Positions 57,167-64,000 of a stretch of 64,000 nt of DNA are shown here, in pieces. The stretch covers positions 115,309,074 through 115,373,073 of the forward strand of contig NC_081840.1 in assembly GCF_963259705.1 (NCBI RefSeq), in the 5' to 3' direction. The notes under the pieces were generated by a model, which saw only the letters and a program-made list of their open reading frames with translations, had not been told where the DNA came from and ran no database searches. This DNA comes from Myotis daubentonii (taxonomy: Eukaryota; Chordata; Mammalia; Chiroptera; Vespertilionidae). The number at the start of each line of letters is the position of its first letter. The first letter of the stretch is position 1. Made by a program: the position numbers and the translations under genes.

Positions 57167-57507
57167 GACTGTGCAACCCAGAGCAACAGGTGTCCACTCC
57201 ACCCTGGCCCCTGGGATAGTCCTATTGGGGCTACCTAGAACAACCCAGAACACACCCCACTCAGGGCCCAGGACAGCATGGACTGTGCAACTCAGAGCAA
57301 CCCACACATGATCCACTCCAAGCCCAAGGACTTGCTTCCAGGGCAAACTGGAGTAACCCAGTGTGCACCCCACTCTGGGCCACAGGAGAGCTCGACTATG
57401 TGACCCAGAGCAGCCCACACCCATTCCACCCCAGCTCCTGGGACAGTCCTGCCAGGGCTACCTGGAGCAACCCAGCATGCACCCCACTGTGGGCTATAGG
57501 AGAGCGC
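57167..57507 (+). repeat. L1 5' UTR monomers, ~113 bp x 3
   Basis: Units start 'gactgtgcaacccagagcaa', 'gactgtgcaactcagagcaa' and 'gactatgtgacccagagcag' at 57167, 57281 and 57394 (114 and 113 bp apart). Each contains a 'gcaccccactctgggccaca'-like end. Rodent L1s carry promoter monomers in the same position. Confidence 0.75.
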
Positions 57508-57929
57508 TGCCAGGGCAACCCAGGGCAATCTGGTGTGCCTACCCAGGAGCCACAGGACCATGCTACAAGTGCACTGCCTGTGGTACCTAGGGTGCCACTT
57601 TGATAGAGGGACCTAAGGTACCACCCTATCATGGGTGCTGGGGCTGCATAGCAAATTGCACGCCAGAGGGTTCTGGGTCCTCACAAGGAGTCTCACACCA
57701 GAGGAACTGTGCATGTGCTCCTGCCACCCCGAGCATCTGAAGTGGACAACTGAGGGACCAGATCCATGGGAAAAGGGGATACAACTCAGAACAGAGACAA
57801 CAAAGGCATGAGACTCAATGTAGACCCATCTCTGGGCTAATGATTTCCAGACCATTGACTTAATAAGGTCTTCAACCTCTCAAACCTCAAGCAGAGTGCC
57901 CAGGGCCAGAAGGAGACATCAAAAATGGG

Positions 57930-58415
57930 GAGACAAAAAAACAACTCCAAGGAAAGAAAAGGAGGAATAGCCAGAAAAGGAAGTAAATGAAATGAAGGCA
58001 AGCAATATTTTAGATAAAGAATTCAGAGTAAGGGTCATAAAGTTCCTAAATCAGCTGGATGAGAAAATCAACAACATATGCAAGAATCAAGAGGAAATTA
58101 AGAATGATATAGCTACAATAAAAAACACAATGGAAAGTTTAAACGGTAGACTAGAAGAAGCCAAGGACTGAATCAGCGAGTTAGAAGACAGGGTAGAAAA
58201 AACACCCAATCTGAACAGCAATTGGAAAAAAAAATTAAAAAGCAGGAGGAGAGTTGAAGGTAGCTTTGGGACAACATGAAATGAAGCAACATCCGAATAA
58301 TAGGGATGCCAGAAGGTCAAGAAGAGGAGTAAGGAATAGAAAACCTATTTGAAGAAATAATGACAGCAAACTTCTCTGACTTGGGGAAGAAAAAAGTCAC
58401 ATAAGCACAGAGAAT
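57930..58415 (+). pseudogene. L1 ORF1 N-terminal part, decayed
   Basis: Plus-strand text encodes the coiled coil and start of the RRM of L1 ORF1: codons for QLDEKINNI-like and MESLNGRLEEAKD-like stretches near 58050-58170, then 'caacatccgaataataggga' (N-I-R-I-I-G) near 58286. Stops at about 58170 and 58330 break the frame. Coding ends at about 58415, where a scrap resembling a SINE head ('aaccagctagggctt') begins. Confidence 0.72.
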
Positions 58416-58439
58416 CCCAAACCAGCTAGGGCTTAACCA

Positions 58440-59012
58440 TTTTTAAATATACAGTTCACTAATATGGAGTACATTCACATTGTTGTGCAACTGATCTACA
58501 AAACTCTTTCTTGCAAAACTGAAACTCTCTACCCATTAAACAAGTCCTCATTCTCCTCCTATCTCCAGTCCCTGGCAACCACCATTCTACCTTCTCTCTC
58601 GATGAATTTGACTACTCTGGTTACCTCATGAAAGTGAAATTATATAGTATATGTCTTCTTGTGACTGAATTGTTTCATGTAGTGTAATGTCTTCATGGTT
58701 TAGTAGTATATATGTTGTAGCATGTCAGAATTGCCTTCGTTTTGAAGTCTGTGTAATAGTCTACTGTATGGATTATTGTTCATTCATCCATTGATGGGCA
58801 CTTGGGTTGCTTCTACTTTTTGGCTATCACAAATAAAGCTGCTATGAACATGGATGTACAATTATCTCTCTGAGCTCATGCTTTACATTCTTCTGCATAT
58901 GTACCCAGAAGTGAGATTGATAGATTATATAGAAATCCAGTTTTCTGAGGACACACCATACCATTTTCCATAGCTTTTTCTTACTCATGTTAATTTTACT
59001 TTTATCAAAGTA
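58440..59012 (-). mobile_element. Ancient L1 3' end
   Basis: Text such as 'attcatccattgatgggcac' and 'gctatgaacatggatgtaca' is the mammal-wide L1 ORF2 end on the minus strand, diverged from the bat-specific L1s here. Confidence 0.7.
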
Positions 59013-59017
59013 ATGCA

Positions 59018-59516
59018 TCCTATCTAATAAAAGGGTAATATGCAAATTAACCATCACTCTGTCACAAAGATGGCAGTACCCATAGCCACAAGATGGTGGC
59101 GCCCAGTCCCCTCAGGCCCGCCGAGTCCCCAGTCCTTTCAGCACGAACTGATTACTATGGCAAGTGGACCCAAAAGGTTTTCAGCAAGTGTGAGAACAAG
59201 CCTTGGTGGGATCTAGGGAGAGCCGGGGGGCTCAGGGCCACTGCCCCCTTGGAGTTCGGTTCTGAAGCCACAGGGACCCACTCCAGCGCAGGCTGGGAAG
59301 GAAGCGCTGCTACCGCTGGCCCAGCGCCAGGTCCCTGGTTAAGGAAGTGGGTCCAAGTTGCAGCCACGAGGCATGGCGGGGCTGTCTCACCCAGGACCAT
59401 GGTGGCTGAGCTCTGGTGGGGTTGGGGAGTACCTCCAGGATCACTGTGCCCCCAGGATGCCTGCAGACACCCGTTGAGCAGGTATGGGTTGAACATTTTA
59501 ATGAAAATGTGACAAC
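59018..59516 (+). mobile_element. Helitron 5' end, 3' end not found
   Basis: TCCTATCTAATAAAAGGGTAA after an A (59017) is a standard 5' end, followed by 'aaattaaccatcactctgtc'. No hairpin and CTAG end occurs before or after the NEFL pseudogene that adjoins it, so this copy is truncated. Confidence 0.75.
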
Positions 59517-59518
59517 TT

Positions 59519-61151
59519 CACCCCGCCTCACTGTGCCCTGGGCCCTGGGGAGGAGAGGGCAGCAGGATCAGGGGGTGCAGCCTCAGGACCCCATTAGGAG
59601 GCACCAGGGCTTGGGAGGGGCTGGGAGCAACCTGCAGAGGTGCTGAACCACCAGGACAGCGAGGGCCGGCTGCTGGAGGCACAAAGGTGCAGATGAGGTG
59701 GCTCCCGCCTGCTCTCGCCAGCACTGAACTTGAAAAGTGCATCGACAGCCTGATGAACGAAATCACCTTTCTAAGAAGGTGCAGGAAGAGGAGATCACTG
59801 AGCTGCAGGCACAGATCCAGTACACTCAGATCTCCGTAGAGATGGACGTCTTCTCCAAGCCCGACCTCTCCGCTGCGCTCAAGGACATCTGGCCCAGTAC
59901 GAGAAGCTGGCTGCCAAGAACATGCAGAATGCTGAAGAATGATTCAAGAGCTGCTTCACCGTACTGACTGAGAGTGCTGCTAAGAACACCGACATCGATG
60001 CACGCCGCCAAGGATGAGGTGTCCGAGAGCCGCCGTATGCTCAAGGCCAAGACCCTGGAGATCAAAGCATGCCGGAGCATGAAGGAAGTGCAGGAAAAGC
60101 AGCTGCAAGAGCTGGAGGATAAGCAGAACGCCGACATTAGTGCTATGTAGGACACAATCAACAAATTAGAAAATGAGTTGCGAACAGCAGAGAGTGAATT
60201 GGCACGATATTTGGACCTCCTCAATGTGAAGATGGCTTTGGACATTGACATTGCAGCTTACGGGAAACTCTTGGAAGCTGACGAGCCCCGGCTCAGTTTC
60301 ACCAGCGTGGGAAGCATAGCCAGCAGCTACTCCCAGAGTTCCCAGGTCGTTGGCCGATCTGCCTACGGTGGTTTACAGACCAGTTCCTACTTGATGTCCG
60401 CTCGCTCCTTCCCTTCTTAGTACACCAGCCACATCCAGGAGGAGCAGATCGAGGTGGAGGAGACCACTGAGGCTGCAAAAACCGAGGAAGCTAAGGATGA
60501 ACCCCCCTCTGAAGGAGAAGCTGAAGAGGAGGAGAAGGAGAAGGCAGAGGCTGAGGAAGAGGAAGGAGAGGAAGAGGAAGAAGGTGCCAAGGAAGAATTT
60601 GAGGACGCAAAGGAGGAAGAAGGAGGTGAAGGTGATGGAGAAGATGCCCAGGAAGCTGAGGACGAGAAGAAAGAGGAAGGTGCTGGGGAGGAGCAAGCAA
60701 CCAAGAAGGAAGATTGAGCCCCCCTTTCCTTAATTATTTCAGGAATAATCCTCCCGAAACCAGGCCAACCCCATCACCAACCAAGCAGTTGAGTTTCCGA
60801 TACCATATGAATTAAGAAGTCAATATATGTAACAGTCTGAGGTGACTCAGGTTGTACATTAAATGTTGTGCTATGACTTTTCTCCTTATGCAAAGTATTT
60901 GTTTGCTTGCAGAGTGGCTTCCTGGCTTGCTGCCAGCCTGTGCATGGTCCACGCTTATGAGTTCAGGATCTATGGCAATGTGAATAATTCAGACGTTTAC
61001 AATAAAAACACATGAATACATGAATCACTAATGTTAATGTTAAACTTCATGGAAAAAATAGTCCTTTGAATCTTTGGTGGTTAGAAATTAAAGACCTCAA
61101 ATCATGTGCAATAAACAGTAAATGAAGTTACACTGAATGACAAAAAAAAAA
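59519..61151 (+). pseudogene. NEFL: NEFL (neurofilament light) processed pseudogene
   Basis: An intronless copy of the neurofilament light mRNA, an intermediate-filament subunit of axons. It starts within the rod domain (decayed until about 59700) and reads through the helix 2 region ('[13 protein letters not shown]', '[15 protein letters not shown]') into the tail ('[20 protein letters not shown]') and the Glu-rich C-terminus, ending at a TGA at 60715. Exons separated by introns in the gene are joined. Damage includes frameshifts near 59780, 59890 and 60000, TAG near 60148, a 4-codon deletion at 'ARYLDLL', and TAG at 60418-60420. A 3' UTR with AATAAA near 61109 and a 10-A tail at 61142-61151 follow. 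Head and part of the rod are absent. No target duplication was found. Confidence 0.93.
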
Positions 61152-61370
61152 TACATGAGGGGTCAGGAAATGTTCAAAGAACTGGGGAACCATTCCCAAA
61201 CCAGGAAGGGAAATCACAGGGTGTATAATATTGCTACGAATAAAGTATTTCCTACTACTTACAACATATACAATGTAATGTATTAGATGCCTTCCTATCA
61301 CATGAAGTACTTATTCTCATAGAGTAATACTGGTAGATATGTTATAGTTATGATGGTATGTTATATCTTA
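61152..61370. other. No gene recognised
   Basis: AT-rich spacer between the NEFL poly-A and the next Helitron. Confidence 0.5.
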
Positions 61371-61722
61371 TCTATACTAATAAAAGGGTAATATGCTAAT
61401 TAGACTGTGAGATCTTCTGGACGTCCTTCTGGACAAAGCCATGGTGGCAGGGCTGAGGCAGAGGCAGTTAGGGGTGATCAGACCAGGAAGGGAGGGCAGT
61501 TGGGGGTGAGCAGGCTGGCAGGCAGAGTGGTTAGGGGTGATCAAGCAGGCAGGCAGGTGAACAGTTAGGAGCCAGCGGTCTCGGATTGCGAGGGGGTTGT
61601 CTGACTGCCGGTTTAGGCCTGATCTCACAGTCAGACATCCCCTGAGGGGTCCCAGATTAGAGAGGGTGCAGGTTGGGCTGAGGGACACCCCCAGTGCATG
61701 AATTTCATGCACTGGACCACTA

Positions 61723-61723
<1 letters not shown>
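61371..61723 (+). mobile_element. Mini-Helitron, 353 bp, complete
   Basis: 5' TCTATACTAATAAAAGG after A (61370), 3' hairpin 'agtgcatgaatttcatgcact' stem at about 61693-61713, CTAG at 61720-61723, then T. Two CTTCTGGA words lie 43 and 55 bases from the 5' end. Confidence 0.93.

Positions 61724-61724
<1 letters not shown>

Positions 61725-61767
<43 letters not shown>
61725..61767. repeat. (TG)n microsatellite
   Basis: Directly follows the Helitron 3' end: A, then about 21 TG units. Confidence 0.93.
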
Positions 61768-61769
<2 letters not shown>

Positions 61770-62277
61770 ATTAGATAGTACTAAAAGGATTTATTTATCT
61801 AAAGTAGTTATGTCACAAGTTTTGGTTAAATAATCAGTGTTTACATTATTATGACTTTTTAAAAATATTTTACATTGCTGAGCCACTATGAGGCAAACAT
61901 AATATGATAGATTTTTTTCCTTACACTATTTTTTTTAGGTTGACTATAGCATTCTAGGACAATCAATGGAATTTAAAGTCAATAACTAAATGAGGAGGTC
62001 CCTTCTATGTTTCTTTTTTTAATTATTCCTGGAATTATTAATATCTCATTTTTATTGGCTCTGTCTCTGTGCCTATTGCTATATTTCCCCAATGCTTTAA
62101 TATAGCTGTGAATGTCTACCACTAGTTTTTCCACATGCTCAAGCACAGCATTCATCCTGTCAGTTACACTATTTCCTTCAGCAGCTCTGCCATCCTGCTC
62201 CACTCTGGCTGCAGTGACTTCTAGGCTTGAAGCACGGCTGATGTCCTGGGACTTCTTTCTTCACCCATTCTCTGTGT
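61768..62277. other. No gene recognised
   Basis: The minus-strand ORF at 61979-62203 (with 'VTDRMNAVLEHVEKLVVDIHSYI') is a decayed ORF1-like or other coiled-coil remnant at best. I do not assign it. Confidence 0.35.
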
Positions 62278-62294
62278 TGGATGCTATGTTTCTT

Positions 62295-62530
62295 TTTTCT
62301 TTTCTTTTTTTTTTTTTATATATTTCTTTACTGATTTCAGAGAGGAAGGGAGAAGGACAGAGAGATAGAAACATCAATGACGAGAGAGAATCATTGATTG
62401 GCTGCCTCCTGCACACCCCTTACTGGGGAACGAGCCCGCAACCCAGGCCTGTGCCCTTGGCCGGAATCGAACCTGGGACCCTTCAGTCCACAGGCTGACG
62501 CTCTATCCACTGAGCCAAGCCAGCTAGGGC
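62295..62530 (-). mobile_element. Ves SINE
   Basis: 17-bp exact duplication 'tggatgctatgtttctt' (62278-62294, 62531-62547). The A-tail appears as a mixed T-run at 62295-62320. Confidence 0.95.
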
Positions 62531-62547
62531 TGGATGCTATGTTTCTT

Positions 62548-63318
62548 AGTTCTCTTGTCTTAAGCTTACTTTTGCCTCATCTACCTTGCTTTCTTCTTCC
62601 TGAAAACTTTTACCATTTTTATTCCTGGTGTGAGTCTTTCTTCATTCATTGTGCTTGGAACATGGTGGACTTTCTGTATTATTTCACATTTTTTTTTTTG
62701 ACAGTTCCTCTCCTGTTTTTTCTATGTTCTCTCTTAATGGAACTTAAATTCTTTCAGAAATTCTTTCAACTAATTCTCTAATTTTCCTACTCATGGTCTA
62801 TTTTCCATTTCTTTGTGTGTTTGTTCTACTTTGGAGATTAATTTGATTAAGATCACATTCCAACCTTTACTGAGTTTTTCTTTTTGCTATTGTATCTCTT
62901 TAAAAGTTTCCCATAACTCTTTCTTTTGCCATCATTGCTACTTTTTAAAAATAGCTTCTTGTTCCTGTTTCATGAATGTATTACATTCTTTTTCCTGATT
63001 GAGAGAATTTAATATAGATTTTTAAAAGTTTCTCCTCTTTTTCCTTGCAGTTTATTTCCTCCAAATGTTTCTTTCTATTTGTTTTTATGCTCTCCCTCTT
63101 TCATCATGTCATCTTCCCCCCAATTTCCTTTGACTCTTGGTTTTCTGTTCCCACTTAAAAGCAAGACACAAAAGAACTGATAGAAAATTGTAAATATAAG
63201 GTGAGTTTCTCTGTAGGGTAATTAGGTTATGAGCAGGCCTTGTTTTCAGGGAAACCTAGAGATAAGAATATTTTACTCTTTTGTCCTCGCTCTGGGCTAT
63301 TCAGTTTCTCCCCGCCAA
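62548..63318. other. No gene recognised
   Basis: T-rich plus strand. Short hydrophobic ORFs are a by-product of that composition. Confidence 0.45.
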
Positions 63319-63333
63319 AATTCCCCAATTCTT

Positions 63334-63591
63334 TTTTTTTAAAGGTGAGAATGATGATTTTTATTTTTTATTTTTATTTTTTATATATTTTATTGATTTT
63401 TTTACAGAGAGGAAGGGAGAGGAATAGAGAGTTAGAAACATCGATGAGAAACATCGATCAGCTGCCTCCTGCACACTCCCTACTGGGGATGTGCCTGCAA
63501 CCAAGGTACATGCCCTTGACCGGAATCGAACCTGGGACCCTTGAGTCCGCAGGCTGATGCTCTATCCACTGAGCCAAACAGGTTAGGGAAG
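63334..63591 (-). mobile_element. Ves SINE with extended 3' tail
   Basis: 15-bp exact duplication 'aattccccaattctt' (63319-63333, 63592-63606). Beyond the A-tail the insertion carries ~20 extra bases ('aaaggtgagaatgatgattt'), which suggests readthrough to a downstream terminator at the source locus. Confidence 0.93.
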
Positions 63592-63606
63592 AATTCCCCA
63601 ATTCTT

Positions 63607-64000
63607 GAAAAGAGCTGTGTGCCAGGCTGTTAGCAACTTGGACATGGAATGGAACCTTAAATAAGCAGGCTTTCATTTAGATCCTGATTTTAGTTTTGGC
63701 ATATCACTTCTTACTTCTATTGTCAGGACCTCTGAGCCTGGTGGTTATAATGCAGATTAAACGACTTTCTAAAGTTACAAGTTGATATTTATCAGTTGAT
63801 ATTACCAATTATAATTTGTATTACTGGTGATATTTGAAGTTCTGGGACGGCTCAGTTAACAGAATAAAAATCAAAATCAAACATTTAACATTCTGGAAAG
63901 ACAGCAAATTCTTTTAAAAAGTTTCACACAGAGATTCCAATTTGGCAGCTGACAGGATTAGAGTGAGGGTGAGAGTGTGAGTGAATGAGTGAGAGTGCAG
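63607..64000. other. No gene recognised; GAGTGA-rich end
   Basis: A short purine-rich simple-sequence run (gagtgagggtgagagtgtga) lies at 63960-64000, at the window edge. Confidence 0.45.

Larger units (their letters stand above)
57167..58420 (+). mobile_element. L1 5' half: monomeric 5' UTR and ORF1 N-terminus
   Basis: The 5' end carries three ~113-bp tandem units (57167, 57281, 57394) and part of a fourth. Non-repeated 5' UTR runs to about 57920, followed by decayed ORF1 coding that breaks off near 58420. The 3' portion is missing, the reverse of the usual 5' truncation. Confidence 0.75.

Noticed and set aside
58418..58436. A SINE head fragment ('aaccagctagggctt')
   Set aside because: Only about 15 bases match and no SINE body or tail is present. 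It may be a deletion scar but cannot be supported as an element.
60417..60704. Antisense ORFs of Ser/Leu-rich composition
   Set aside because: They mirror the Glu-rich NEFL tail codons on the opposite strand.

Overview
The window is repeat-dense nuclear DNA from a vesper bat (Vespertilionidae). The evidence is the combination of at least nineteen Ves SINEs, several HeliBat-type Helitrons (5' TC, 3' CTAG, terminal hairpin built on GTGCAC..GTGCAC), many L1 copies, a SPIN-type hAT element and a betaretrovirus-like LTR element. I recognise no host gene with introns. The only host-gene sequences are two spliced retrocopies, RPS26 and NEFL. The window looks like intergenic or deep intronic DNA in which most of the recognisable content is transposed.

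Layout. 1-330 is the 3' end of a Helitron and 706-919 a small hAT. 1001-7329 is a 6.3-kb minus-strand L1 with a long 5' UTR, intact ORF1 and an ORF2 broken by an internal deletion, followed by a Ves SINE sitting in its target duplication. 8384-10350 is an MLT1-like LTR split by a ~1.6-kb ERV-like block. 11499-13793 is a compact betaretrovirus-like (ERV2) element: two 774-bp LTRs that read as identical, a lysine-tRNA-type primer site, a gag stub, a polypurine tract and an exact 6-bp target duplication. 14160-14381 is a fold-back hAT. 17726-27187 is a head-to-tail chain of four minus-strand Helitrons, the last a near-complete 6.25-kb autonomous-type copy whose Rep/helicase gene is decayed and interrupted by a Ves SINE and an RPS26 retrocopy. 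27188-29856 is an old L1 ORF1 region carrying an ORF1-only 'half-L1' (HAL1), and 29857-30822 is a plus-strand Helitron with a minisatellite.

The second half (31-64 kb) is sparser: L1 3' ends, SINEs, MIR, small Helitrons (37888-38328, 61371-61723), three hAT elements at 39.1-40.2 kb including a SPIN, a hAT with locally copied DNA in its interior (52552-52964), an L1 5' half with ~113-bp promoter-like monomers (57167-58420), and an NEFL retropseudogene (59519-61151).

Functionally this is a set of parasites and their dependants. L1 supplies the machinery that made the SINEs, the half-L1 and the retrocopies. An autonomous HeliBat would have mobilised the short Helitrons. An intact betaretrovirus elsewhere in the genome would be needed to move the defective ERV2 element. 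The most notable items are the apparently very young defective ERV2 with a triplicated gag start, the Helitron chain with shared subterminal motifs, the ORF1-only L1, and the hAT with captured flanking DNA. All alignments were done by eye, so identities are approximate unless called exact.
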